Positions 12,219 through 24,774 of a stretch of 64,000 nucleotides of DNA are shown here, piece after piece. The stretch is taken from NCBI GenBank assembly GCA_963920665.1, contig OY987267.1:11656001-11720000 (forward strand), in the 5' to 3' direction. The notes below the pieces were generated by a model. It was not told the DNA's origin. It saw nothing but the letters and a program-made list of their open reading frames with translations, and searched no databases. The translations under genes and the position numbers were made by a program. The first letter of the stretch is position 1, and each line of letters starts with the position of its first letter. Origin of the DNA: Straminergon stramineum. Taxonomy: Eukaryota > Streptophyta > Bryopsida > Hypnales > Calliergonaceae.

Positions 12219-14551
12219 GTCAATTTGTCAAAGGGTATGTCAAATAGTCATGGCTCCTGTTCTATCGACTTAATCATCCCACATATAGTATATACATATT
12301 GCCACATACATACAATTGCAATTCTTTAATTACCTCTTCAACTTTAATTCATTGCCAATTGGTCTAGTAGCTAATTAATTAATCTAATTACTACAAATGC
12401 ATTTATGCAAAATCACAAATCTGTAAGGTCAATTTGTCATAGTTATCCAAAGCATGCAAAAGTTAAAGTTCATTCCTGTAAATTATGCTCCAGTCAATTA
12501 GACAGCTTCTTTCTTTCTCCAGCTCCATCTTTCATCAGCAACGAGTCAATTGGTCCATTTTACAACAAGTTAGACACTCACAGTCTATATAAATTTGCTA
12601 TTCTGTCAATTTGTTTGGACATTTTAACAGTATAGAAAAGACATAAACTATTCCTAATTGCTCATAATTAATGTCAAATTGTCAAGCACTTGGCTTCTAT
12701 ATGACCTAATTGTCAATTGATCATTTCTATTTCTAACTCCAAATAGTTATTCATTGTTAGCACGTTATTTTGTTACTTTGCTATATCAAATTGACTATTT
12801 GACATCTCAACAACCAACAACCAAGAAAACTCCCAGGTACATTTAAATTGTCTTATACTTCATAGACAAATAGTTCCACCTCTGTATGTCAATTTGTCCA
12901 TTTTTCACAATATAACCACGTTAGTAAAAACAAGTAACAATTTGTCAATCACTAACTTAATGATCTTCAACTTATTTCTCTCTTAATAGGGAAGACAATT
13001 GGACTTATGATTTCATTGACTGATTGTACCTACAACAAGAAATCACTCACTGTGACCACTTATCCAGACAATTCAGACATCAAATTTCTCTCAATCTTTG
13101 ATCTCTCTACAATTAATCAACATTATAACCACTTTTCTTTGACAATTAGTCAGATAGCTGCACGCTCAACTATTCCTATTTAACCCCAGCTACAACCGCT
13201 AGACTATTAGACTTTGTTAATTTAGTTAATCACTCGCCAATCACTGGCTAACTAATTCCCTCAATATTCCCTGTCTATTTGACTTCACAAATCAGCTCAT
13301 ACTCTGCTTATAACACACTGGCTCCATCCGCCTTCTTACATCGTCAATTTGATTTATTTTACCAACCACTCACTGATTGTTTAATAATAAAATTTCAATA
13401 GCTATTTGTCTTCCACAACTCTTTTCAAGACTGTCTAATTGACTTCCTTACAAAAATATACTCAGCCTTACCTAGGCTTACCACTTGACATGACTAATTG
13501 ATTTAATTTGTAAGTTGTAATATAGTCAATTACTAGCCCTATCAACTACTTTCCTTCATAGACAATTAGACAACAATTACAACCAAATTATAACCAATCA
13601 CTGGCTAATTGACTCAATTATATATATGCTTCCTTCTTAATTAAGCTCTCATAGCTTTGACAATTAGACTACAAACTGAAATAAAGAACAACACCAATCC
13701 CTGGCTAATTGTCTTGCTCTCTTAACTCACAGCCAATCACTGTCTTACAAGACTTTTTGACACCCTCATACACACAGTTCATATCAATTGAATAAAACCA
13801 AAAGAAACAAATTGGAAACCCTACTGCGTACTATCTTACCCATTAGTCTTTCTCTCCTATATCCAAATACTCTTAGACAAAACAAGAAGACAACGGGACA
13901 AGTTCACTGCTCACAACTGTCTACTTGTCTTCATCACCAAGAACTAACTGTACTTGCTAATTGAAAGACGATATGACAAACTCACAATTTATGACCATTT
14001 GACAAAACCAAAGAAAAAGAAAACAAAAAGAAACAATACCAATTATAGGCTCAACTAAGAAATTAATGCACTCTTTAAATATCCAAGTTATTGGCAGTGA
14101 AACAAGACAATTTGACCAACCTCACAACTCTTGACTATTAGACATGCAACAAAATACTAACAACTGCCAATCCCTGTCTAAGTTGAAAAATACTACAAGA
14201 AAGCCAATCACTGGCAATTAAACAAAAACAAGAAAGCCAATCATTGGCTACAACATGAATGGACGAATAGACAGATTTTTCATTGAAGGAATGCACAAGT
14301 AAATTAGACAAAGGCGGCAATTACTGCAAACGCCTACGAGAGAGAGAAAAAGCACAATCTATTAGTCTTATGTTTCTTAGCCCATAACTAACCTGCGGTT
14401 AGCTACACTGTCTATTTGTCTAATTGCTCCAATCCTAACTAACCCTAACTCCCTATCCAGTTGTCTAATGGTCCTTTTCATATTAGTGTGTCTATTTGAC
14501 CTGATTCACATTCTATTAAGCTGTAAAGCTAGTTTAATTAGTCCATTAGTC
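12219..14551. repeat. Field of interspersed 11-bp GWC-N5-GWC and 13-bp RCCA-N5-TGKC motifs
   Basis: By eye there are 24 exact GWC-N5-GWC motifs with AT-rich centres, starting at 12219, 12239, 12428, 12493, 12545, 12673, 12793, 12888, 12994, 13141, 13202, 13273, 13433, 13561, 13659, 13751, 13919, 14106, 14133, 14262, 14410, 14463, 14490 and 14541, plus many one-base variants. Seven longer motifs of the form GCCAATCACTGGC start at 13236, 13593, 13693, 13732, 14166, 14203 and 14236. Spacing is irregular (20 to 190 bp), so this is not a tandem satellite. The plus strand is rich in C and poor in G. No coding frame or terminal repeats are seen, and the function is unknown. Confidence 0.75.
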
Positions 14552-16730
14552 TTTTACTTTCCAAAATAACAAAAGTACACCAAAAAGTATGTCTACAGAC
14601 CCAAAGTTGAGTTTTGGTGCAGATGCAAACATCTGACACATAGTCAAAAAGCATTTATTTTTAATCCAATGAAAATGGAAGGGATGCAATTATACCAAAG
14701 ATGTAGGGTAACTTCACATTTGCTTTAGTTTATGACTAGTACACTATAATTTGGCTACTATAAACACTATTGGAGGATCGAACATACAAGAGAAACACAT
14801 GCACAACAAATCAACAAAAAATTTGGAAAATTTGAATTGCATTGTATCACCGAGTTTACCTTCGATGTGCCTTGATTCTATAGGTGGCATACAATTTTTT
14901 TGAAGTGCTTTCAAACAATTGCTCTCTATTCTTTGGAACAAATTGACCCCACATAAATCCTTCATTTGCAATTCATGGCCATGTGGCCTTGTGCATCAAT
15001 CTTGACTTCTTCTCTTGTCAACAACTTGGCGTTTTTTAATTTGACTTATAAAGGATCACCAATTGTCAATCTATTTTTCCTTGCAATCTACAAATTCATA
15101 GGAAGCCTTTTCCTTCTTGACACTGTAATATAGTGAATTTGAAAGGCTTGCTAGAAACAAGCAACTAGATTTTGTTATTTAAAAAAATTAAAAACCACCA
15201 TGTCTACAACAAACATAATTTAGGATCAAAGCTTAAACTAGGCCATACCTAATATTTGTACTTGATTAAATAGCAAACTCATATAAAGCTTAGTGATAGA
15301 AGCATAGGGAGTGAAAGTTGTGTCACCTATTCTTTTGGGCTATCTAAAAAATGTGACACCAATTTGTAAATAGCCGAATCAATAAAAAAAAACTATCAAT
15401 GAGGAAGCAAAATGCATAACAAGTGCTCTACCTCTTAGTACACGTCTTTGACCATCATGGACCTTTCCTATTACTAGATGAGAGAATTATAAAAAAATGA
15501 AAGAGACGTGACAATTTTTGAAAGGGGTTTGCAAGTACACTAGATTTGCCAATGGAGTGCTTACTAAGAAGAATCCATTTTAATCTACAATGCAACAAGA
15601 AGAAAACTAACATGGGTTTAGTTCTTACACAAAAAAAACCTCATTTGAGCAATGATGCATGGGCTTGCACCCCAAAAATTAGACTTGTACCAGTAGCTCT
15701 ATATTACAGAGTACCTTTTAGGGTCTATACACCAAGAAGCCTATCAATGAAATCCAAAATGTCTAACTCAATGCTTGGTGTCAAGAACAAGAGCAAAGTG
15801 CAATATTAGAAAAGGGGTGGTTTGAAGGGTTGTGTCCTTTTATATTTTGCCTCAAAGCCTCTATCCCTCATCCAACTCCAAGATTTTTTAGAGATTAACC
15901 ACTAATTACTATGAAAAGTGAAATTTATTGTTGGACTAGTCTTAACTTTTAGAGAAAAGATCCAAATGAATTGTGCCATTCTCTTCAGAAGGCCCAAATC
16001 GGCCTTAGAAATCCCCTATCACCTACTTCGAGGTCAATTGGACTTGTACAAGTTAGTGAATTGATGAAGCAAATTGTCTAAATACAAAACCATAAAATAA
16101 CAGATGAAGGAATTTTCACTTTTCAAGAATCTTGACTTTCTTAGAGTGATTGGATGGGTTGCTGGAGTAAGCCAAAAGATTCCACTTTGGCTTCATTGAG
16201 ATGTCACATGCTCATGTGGCCTTGGTCAATGTCATGAATTTGTTTAAAATTTATCGGGAATTGTTGGAGTTGTCTATTGGGGGTACTTGTCAATTTTGGA
16301 ATGCCTTGAAACTTGTCATGGCACTTTACTATCACTAAAAATTTTATAATAACTTTTCATGGAATTTTATCAATGGATAATTTAGATAAATTTACCAACA
16401 TTGGTAAAGCGGTGACTTTTGGGAAAGCTATCTTCTACAATTTAGAAAAATAAAGAACTTTACATGTGACCTCTAGAGGGTCTTATACACCCAATGCAAG
16501 CTTATACTTTTACTTTGTACTTTTCATGGGGAGGTTTGTTTGTTGTAACCTTCTATCATATACGGTGGATTAAAAAGCTTTTGATTGGTACGGAATCTTG
16601 ACAAATTGTATTGTTGGGCTCCTAGCTTTAGGTCATAGTTCTTGAGTTTGCATCTATAAAGCTAACATCTAACTTTCTACCTTGTTCTCAAATTAATTGA
16701 TAACTCTAATTCTCTCTATTACATGCATGT
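14552..16730. other. Intergenic DNA, no gene recognised
   Basis: Only short reading frames occur here and none resembles a known protein. One isolated GWC-N5-GWC motif (16033) occurs outside the motif field. No terminal repeats are visible. Confidence 0.5.
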
Positions 16731-17683
16731 TTACCCCCGAAAGGTTTTTGACTATGTTTTCACTAAAAACGCTCCAAAACTGTCATCTCCAATACAAGTA
16801 CCAAATTTTAGAGAAAATACATTTTTGGACAAATGTAACCGTAGGATCTTGTAGTAATCTGGTTTGTTAAGATGTAGAAAAAATTTCAGAAATTTCCACC
16901 GTTTGGATTGCAAGATATTAGCATTTGAAGTGACAAAAAGCCATTTTTTGGCCCTGCAAAAATCAGGGCAGATGCACTCCACAAGGTCAAATCATTATGA
17001 AAAAATGTCCAAAATGGTTGTAACTCTTTGGATTCATTCTTCAAGGCATGTTGGATACATGCTTGAAAATTTTTGGATCATTTGGAATTGTACAACATAT
17101 AGGAAAAAAATAGTAAGTTGAAAGAAGTAGAGAATGATTCAAAATATTAAAGTGTTAATAATTTATTTATGGAATTGAAAAATGCCAATCCCAATGGTTG
17201 TAATGTTGTAATAAACAATATACACCTCAAATTTTTATTTTTTTTCAAAAATATTAAAAATTGAGTGAAATAAAGGTCTTCAAAGTTTATTTTAGAGTAG
17301 AGATTCCATTACTACCTACAAACTACCCACAATTATAACTCTTCATAACTTTCGTCTCACAAATCAAAATGGAATGATTCAAAGCTTTTCATGTATATAT
17401 AAATGTAGAAAACCAATTTCAAATTTTTATTTTAAAAAAAAGTGATTTTTCAAGAAGTTTTTTTTGCTGCCCGGTCTGCCCGCCGAGCAATGAAAACAAC
17501 ATATTATACAATAACTTTTTAACCATGTATTCAAAAGTTATGAAAAATGTTGGGTCTTAAAGCTACTCCTCGGGAAAATTTTGTGTGAAAATTTGAAAGA
17601 AAAAAAATCAAAATTCCATCCGTAGTGAGCTGCCCGAAATCGCTATGTTGCCAAAAAACACAATTTGGTCCTTTAGGGGTTAA
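16731..17683 (+). mobile_element. P4: TTAA-type element, family beta
   Basis: This 953-bp copy is collinear with P3 and differs at scattered positions. The left end is TTAC-CCCC-GAAAGG (degraded TTAA) and the right end is TTGGTCCTTTAGGGGTTAA. Together with P3 it supplies the empty-site sequence for M1 in P5 and for P9 in P10. Confidence 0.75.
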
Positions 17684-19633
17684 ATCTAAATTTACACATA
17701 TGAAATACTAAATCTAATTTTCGTCAAATTTTGACACACGTGCTTGTAGGTTTGGGACTTGTTTATAGTATGAGATGGGTATTTTGGGATTGATTTTGTA
17801 TACTAGACCTATGTTGTCTTTAAAACACCTAATCCGTCTAAAAGCGAGAGATTGGAGTATTTTAGGCATTCTAAACTCCTAAAGAGAAAACACTATATTG
17901 GTAAGTAGTTCACCAATTATGCTTTAATATTCTACTTTGGGATTTTTGTCTATATAACCTAATATGGCAATGCAAAATAAAAATAAACCCTCTAAGTCCA
18001 AAAAGACAATTTAGGGGCTCACAACCTCTAACTCAACCATTGTGCAAGTTTGACACCACAATACTTAACCATTGATCTAAATTGTATCTAGACTCTACAT
18101 TTTGTCATGGAGAGATTTGTGAGCCCAAAGCAATTGGGACTACAACCAAGATTTTTATACCAAGTGTACCTTGATTGTCTGGTCAAATCTTCTATCACTA
18201 AAACCAACATTACAATAGTGTTGTTTAATTGGAAACATGAGATTGGAAACAAACCTCCAATTTCATGATAATTACTTGTTATTTATGTACGATCAATATT
18301 GCATGAAATACTATGACAATGAGCCTAAAACTAAAAATGGTCAAGAAGTGCACTCAAAATGGCGTGGAAGTACAACACAATAGGACCAATGAATTATTTA
18401 TTTATTTTGATAAGGTTAATTTGTTGATTTAAAAATAATTCATACTTTGGTGAAAAATGCAGTGCAATTAAGCACTTTTTGGTAAAAGTGTTGGAATAAT
18501 CATGAAAATATACTAATTTGTTGTTTTGAAGTCATAATTTTGTATTTCTAAAATTTCTCCTTATAGGTATGGAGATTTTCATATTTCCGTTTTTGACCAC
18601 GAGTTGTACATCAGAGGTATAAACTTAATTGTTACAGATGTTCAATAGCACCAGTTGGGAGTATCCTACAATTGGGTGTGTTACTTAAAAAATCGTATCA
18701 CTACATCAATATGATTTGATCTTTCATATGGAGTTGGAAGGTGGTTTTGATTTTAAAGTAGAAGTTTAATCCTTAAAGGAGAGGGACATTTCAATCAAAA
18801 TTGTCAAATATTGTCACTTTGTGATAGTAACTTGACCAAAATAAAAATAAAAAACTTTTAGAATATTTAGTTATATATTTTGACAATTTATAAACCAATT
18901 ATAAACAACTAGTTCGAAAAAAAATACAAAAGACACATATAAGGAAGTAATGAGATGTCAATCATTTGTCAACATTAGAGGTAGTTGGCTACATTATTTT
19001 TGAGATTTTTTTATATTAAAAAACTATCACATTTTAGTAGAATTTTACAAATCTTTTAAAACTAATTCAAATGTCAAAAATGTACAAGTTGGATTTTGTG
19101 GTCAATCAAATTGTTAGAGACGTGTTAAATACATTAGATTTCTTTTTCAATAGACAAAAAGGTCCAACAAAATTTTCAAAGTATAATAATAATAGGAATC
19201 ATATCCATTTAGAATGCCTATTTGGATTTTTCTTTATTACATAGTCATTGTATATATGATATACACTTTTTTTTGCAAGTATTCTAGAGATAAATGTCAA
19301 GGAACAAGGTTCCGACTTTTTGGATACCATTACTTGGAACCTCCAAGCATGTGTTTTATTTCATTTATTTTGGACATTGCAAAAAGTGAACCTCATTGGA
19401 ATAATGAAGGTTTTTACATCCACGAAGATGGATCAAATATGAATATTATAAATGAGATATGGAAAATATGGATTCAATTTTAAGTCTTCATTCCAAAAGT
19501 TTGTACATTTGTCTCCAAAGGGACAATCCCATCCCAAGATCTTTGTAACAATTGAGCAATTTCATCTACTAAAAGAGGAGATTATAACACCAACTACTCC
19601 CACAAAATAATTTTTTCCATGAATTTTCAAACT
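17684..19633. other. AT-rich intergenic DNA
   Basis: No gene, RNA or shared repeat is recognised between P4 and element F1. Confidence 0.5.
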
Positions 19634-19922
19634 GAAGTGGATACACCCCAAATCATCCTCTGCCTAGAACCATTGTCATCACTATGTGTACATCTTTCAA
19701 AATCAATATGTACACATGTTGAAGAAACATTTTTTGAACATCTGCCAAAAAAAGATTCATCCCTTTCTAACTTTTGCATATGGTATCCAAATATCACGTT
19801 CTTTGGTGCATTGGAACCTCCTTTCACTTACCAACAAGAAAATATGAAAATTTGACCAGTCTAGTAAGAAGAAGAGGAACTAAGCACAGTAGCAAAGAGT
19901 GTCGGTTTTCAGGTACCCACTT
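19634..19922 (-). mobile_element. F1: AGGT-ended MITE, family F
   Basis: Homologous in reverse orientation to F2 and F3 and collinear with F4 and F5. The shared core includes GTTCTTTGGTGCATTGGAAC. The ends are degraded: GAAGTGGATACACCCC on the left and GGTACCCACTT on the right. About 289 bp, no conserved frame. Confidence 0.6.
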
Positions 19923-20389
19923 CGATGTTTCACTCCAAATACAAAGCATGGCCGGATGCAAGCATTAATTGGAAGCTTGGTTTTTTCTTGTACTTGCTAA
20001 TCCTGACACCCCCAATTGGCTGTGGAAAAGGACATGAGCGCTTTCCTGACAACACATCAAGTCCTTTGTGAGAACATGAGTACGTTGTAATAAATGAGTA
20101 CACATGTATTTTGTATTCACGTAGGATTTTACAGATTCATGCTGGCCTCACTCCCTCACTCCTCAAAGAAAAAAAGGTTGTAATTTACTTCAATTTTGTT
20201 CCTCCTCAATTCTTTTGTAATCCATTAAGGGACGCCTTTTACACCTAGAGATTGGGCCAATTTGTTGTGTAAGAGGCTTGAAATGGAATCCTCACTTGTT
20301 ACTGGATGAAAGGCAGAAATCTCCATTTGCAATTGGACGAAAGGCTGAAACTTGTGCATTTGGCATCAAGGGGAATGACCCGGCTTTTA

Positions 20390-21215
20390 AGGTAGGAGGT
20401 CCATAAAGTGCCCATTTAACCCCTAAAAGCTCCGATGTCCATTTTCTAGATGATGAACAAATTGAAACTCGAGTTTCAACCTCTGAACTACTTGGATGAA
20501 AGTTATTCTAATTTGTGGGAGATATGTTACCAAGTTGTTCTCCTACCTAAGGGTTGGATTTGGTATTGCTAGAGTAGATATTTATTTTTCTAAAATTACA
20601 AATGTGCAAGTATGTCAAGCGATCAAATTTCATTGACTTTAGTTCAAAACTGGATTTGCCAAAATGAGGTCATAGATTTTAAGAACACAAAAATTTCCAA
20701 AAATCGCCATGTGAAGGGAACCTCATTTCAAATCCATTCCAACAAGTTTTACTCAAAAAATGATAATAATATTTTGCTTGTAATCAAATTTTGAAGGAAT
20801 TTTGGAATTTTTCTTTCAAAATTTATAAGATAAGAGTGATGATAGCACTTTATAATGATTTTTCTCAAATTGTCAATTTTTGAGGTGAATCTAGACATTT
20901 AGGGTTAAGAGCTGAAAGTGAATTTTGGGACTTAGGTGAAACTTCTTGAAATATTTTTTAGTAAATTTTCCTTGAAAGCAAATGGAATTGCCATCTAACC
21001 CAAGTTGTTTAATGTTTATTTTGGAGCTTTATGGAATTAGTTATGAGTTTTTGAAATTGAAATGGCATAGGACTTTAAAATGGCCTTCATCCTCAAATAT
21101 ACACTATTTGTACATTGCTAGTACAACAAAAGCAACATGTACAAAATAGTGTACATTTGAGGAGGTGGGAGATTTTAGAGCCCAAGAGCCTAAGTGCTTT
21201 AAGAACCTCCTATCT
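20390..21215 (+). mobile_element. H1: AGGT-ended element, family H, interrupted by P12
   Basis: The left end TA|AGGTAGGAGGTCC and right end ACCTCCTATCT|TA form an inverted repeat with a TA target duplication. The right half (TGGAATTGCCATCTAACCC onward) matches H2 at 46962 and, reversed, H3 at 29330. Element P12 sits inside at 20416-20908. Confidence 0.65.
20416..20908. mobile_element. P12: TTAA-flanked element nested in H1
   Basis: It begins TTAACCCCTAAAAGC and ends CATTTAGGGTTAA, 493 bp. H2 has CCAT-TTAC at the homologous place without the insert. This supports insertion at TTAA with duplication. Confidence 0.6.
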
Positions 21216-21324
21216 TATGTATACATCATCCCTAAGTTACATTACTCAAGTGAAAACATCCAAAAATGTGATCAAAATAAGCAATTCAACATCATTTAAG
21301 GCACCTTTCTCAATTTTTCTATCT

Positions 21325-21353
21325 TTTTCTTTCTTTCTTTCTTTCTTTCTTTT
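21325..21353. repeat. (TTTC)n microsatellite
   Basis: About seven TTTC units with T-rich flanks. Confidence 0.9.
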
Positions 21354-21714
21354 AGTATTAGCAATAATTGGAAACCATGAATTTTCAAAAAAATTATAAC
21401 TGTTGGGTAAGACATGTAACTACAATACTATGAATTTTCAAAGCAATAGCTCCTTAAGTAGGCCATTGAAACTATCACATAGCTTGGTCACACAACGGAA
21501 ATCTAGAGAATCAACAATCCACCGATTGCAGTTAAGTATGGGAACAATTGAATTGCTCTTTTGGCTATTTAGCACTTCAAATTTCAAGTATAAGTATAAA
21601 CTTAGCTCCAAAATGAGAGTATGCAAAAGATATGAAGTTTGAAGTTTGAAAAAGTGGTCATAGGCCTGTCTTTTTCAAGGGTAATCCCTAAATGATGAGG
21701 CGGACGATTTTTGT

Positions 21715-21985
21715 TTGATGAATGACAAGGAATTCTCATGTATAGGACAGAAGTGCAACTATTCATCTTCAGAATGAGGGGTGAAAAGGAAAGATCTTCT
21801 ACAATAGTTTGACTCCCAATGAATATTTTTGTTTTCTCTAAAGTAAGTTAGATGATGCCATATGGTTCCCAAATGGCTGATTTCCATGGTCACCAGCCCG
21901 GTGTTCGAGGGTTAATAAGCTCTTTAGGAAATGATCTAGTGCAATAATATTTGTTTTTGATTGAAATCTCCATTTCTCCTAGATA
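21715..21985 (+). repeat. R1: unclassified dispersed repeat
   Basis: Diverged but collinear with 32945-33215: both carry a CAACTATTCATC-like block, then a GATTTCCA block, then a GTTAAT block in the same order. No termini were found. Confidence 0.45.
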
Positions 21986-22290
21986 GTAGATATAAGCTCC
22001 CGTCTAAGATGTCAACCGCATGGAACCCATTCAATAGCTGAGTTCCCAAAATTTCAGTGAAATTATCATGAGATGTAACAGTACAAAACTGATCCATGTG
22101 CTGTGGGAAAGATCAGCTGCCTTGTGTTTCATACGTCGTGAGTTTGCACGTCTGCTCACGTCCATCAAAAAAATTCTTGAGATGTACGTCTTACGTACAG
22201 ACTGTGGGTTTGAAACTTGTAGGGGATGGAAATTGCCCATGTGTTTCAAGAGAAAACAAAACAAAAATAAAACATATAACATAAAACATA

Positions 22291-22370
22291 CTCCCTCCAT
22301 TTGGAAATAATATATTCATTCTCAATGGTGATTGCATTGAGAATGGATACACTATTCCAAACGGAGGGAG
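22291..22370. mobile_element. Stowaway MITE (80 bp)
   Basis: Flanked by TA on both sides. The ends are CTCCCTCCATTTGGAA and TTCCAAACGGAGGGAG, with a further stem CATTCTCAATG/CATTGAGAATG around a 7-base loop. This is the typical plant Stowaway (Tc1/mariner-derived) MITE. Confidence 0.92.
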
Positions 22371-22372
22371 TA

Positions 22373-24511
22373 AAACAGAAAACTTGTAGGGGAGTAATGG
22401 ACAATGGAAGAGTAACTCTTTTGGACTTTGATGTGGGATTTGAACAAAATATTAGATACAATACAAGAGACATGTTCAAACAAAAAAAAAACATTTTAGG
22501 TGCTTCAATACTTGTTTCATGTTTGGAATTCAAACATACGTATACTTGTATGTCCAATAACAATAATAAAATAGAAATTCAAGTCAATATTTAATGGTTT
22601 ATAATCCCCCAAAACGTTGTTTCATGATATATCTAATTGAGTTATGATTCTAAATGTCATGAAATTTTGTTTCTTGTTCCACACCTCTTTCAATTCTTCT
22701 TCTACATTGCATTGGGATTTGGATTCCACTACATTTTGGTATTTGGGGGGAATGTGACAACAAGGTAGGATTGCTTGGCACTTTCGTCACATTGAGTTGT
22801 GTTTTTCCCTTAAAATAGACTTTTGATCTTGCCAATGCAATATAGGTACTCTAGTAGGTAAAGTTATTGTATAAAATAATTGTATAAAGTCGTCGTGCTA
22901 ATGCAAGGACAATGTTGAAATCAATATTGCAATTAAACCACTAATTTCGTGTGTGTGTAGTATCTTTACATAAATTCATTAAAAACAATGCTAAAATGAT
23001 ATTCTATTCATTGCTACAATACTTGAATTTTTAATTTGTAGGACATTGATATAATTTTAATGCTAATTCTATATTATTTTACTATTGACACAAGGATTTT
23101 TATTTCATAACTATCAATTATCCCAAATGTGTAAAAGCATTGAATTAGAACTAAATCTATTGATTATCAATAGAAATGGACTTGAGTGACAAATTATTAA
23201 ATTCATTGGAAGGATGAAATAGCATTGACCTCACCACCTTCTTCTGCGGTCTTGGATAAAATCTATCCATGTCACAAATGACAAGATTTACTTCAAAAAC
23301 TACCTTACAATATATGACAATACTATTGGTAGAATTAATATGGTTTAAGAAATTACAATTAATCATATTAATCCCTACCTATTACAAAGTTTTGACTTTA
23401 ACTTCCTAATTGTCCTCAAGGTTTATCTCAAGTAGTGTAAACCCACTCTCAACAAGATGATAATGAGATTCCTTATACACCTATTGTCAAATAAAATCCT
23501 CTAATATTTGGATCTATTATACTGTACCAACTAGAAAATAACATAGTGTGACATGGCTTTTAAATATTTTATTTATTAATTAAAATCAAAATCGAATTTC
23601 TATAAAAAAATTTAAGAGACAAATCGCAAAATTTGTAGAAAATAAGTAAGACCTTTGTCAAAAACTTCACTAATTATGTCAAGAGTCAACACAACACATG
23701 AATCACACCATTTGACACTCATATTCACAAATATCAAAATGCTTTTAATAAATACTTGGTCCATATACGATACCTTGAACTATTAATGATGTTGTTAACA
23801 AATAAACTAAGCACTACCCATACCTTGAACCATTTCAAAGCCCATTTCTTCGATGCCTACATGTCAATGGTAAAAAAAATTATAACAATTAAAGTCTTTA
23901 TGCTTTTACGATTTTCTGAAATTTGAGAGGACATGACATTTTGATCACAATGAAGAAATGACGAATTGTGAAATACTATTACAAGACTACCAAACGAAAA
24001 TCATCATTAATTCATATAAGTGTAAACAGATCACTTTGGGTGAAAAAAATAACTATTTTGTCATTGTAAAGATAGAAGCCATGTCATACTACAGTAAACT
24101 TTCTTGAAGACCAAATAGACGTGCTCTTATCAATGTCAAATCATTTATATTGATGGTATTTCACTACTAGTTTTGGCACATTGAGGGGGGTGCCACTTAA
24201 AATGCAAATCTATACTTGATATTATTTTAAGAGTTATGTATTGATGTAGGTCACAATTTTCAAATCACATTAATTTAATGAAATTGACAATTATCCCTCT
24301 CCTCCGACCACTCTAATGAAGTTCAAATATTGTTCCAAGTGGTGAGGTCATATTGCCATCCCATTCCGGGATGCTAACAATTTTTCTTGGGTCACACTTA
24401 CGAAGTGCTAGGATCCATTCTGGCCATGGTTTATAATGACCATAGTAGGATTCGTTCTTAGCTCTTACTCTCTCCATCCCCAAATGATCATCCAACCCAA
24501 TTTGAGTTGTA
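22373..24511. other. AT-rich intergenic DNA with one possible gene relic
   Basis: Nothing is recognised except a 60-codon frame on the minus strand at 24495-24313, whose composition (KPWPEWILALRKCDP, IPEWDGN) looks more protein-like than its surroundings. I do not recognise the family; it may be a captured or decayed gene fragment, or chance. Confidence 0.35.
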
Positions 24512-24774
24512 AGGTGGGTACAAACAAAAGTGCCACAAATTGGTACTGTGTCTAGTTACTATTACTAATTTGTTTAGAATTTCATATTGCCTTGTTGGCA
24601 AGCGAAAGGAGGTTCCAATGCACCAAAGAACACATCATATGGATACAATATGCAAAAGTTATGGAGGGTCAAAGTTTGTTTCTAAAAGTGTTTCTTCCAC
24701 ATAGGTACACAGAGATGTACACAATCTGAAGATGGCGGTTTAAGGTCAAGTGCCATTTGGGGGGGTGCCTACTG
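24512..24774 (+). mobile_element. F2: AGGT-ended MITE, family F
   Basis: The left end is TA|AGGTGGGTAC and the right end GGTGCCTACTG|TA. The 263-bp interior matches F3 closely (GAGGTTCCAATGCACCAAAG, GAAGATGGCGGTTTAAGG). Confidence 0.7.

Noticed and set aside
12219..14551. CRISPR-like or satellite array interpretation of the motif field
   Set aside because: Motif spacing is irregular (20 to 190 bp), the motif is only 11 to 13 bp, and neither constant spacers nor a tandem unit exist. The host is a plant.
12219..14551. W-box (TTGAC) promoter cluster as the explanation of the motif field
   Set aside because: Many motifs are GACAATTAGAC or GTCTATTTGTC and lack TTGAC, so WRKY sites do not account for the rule.
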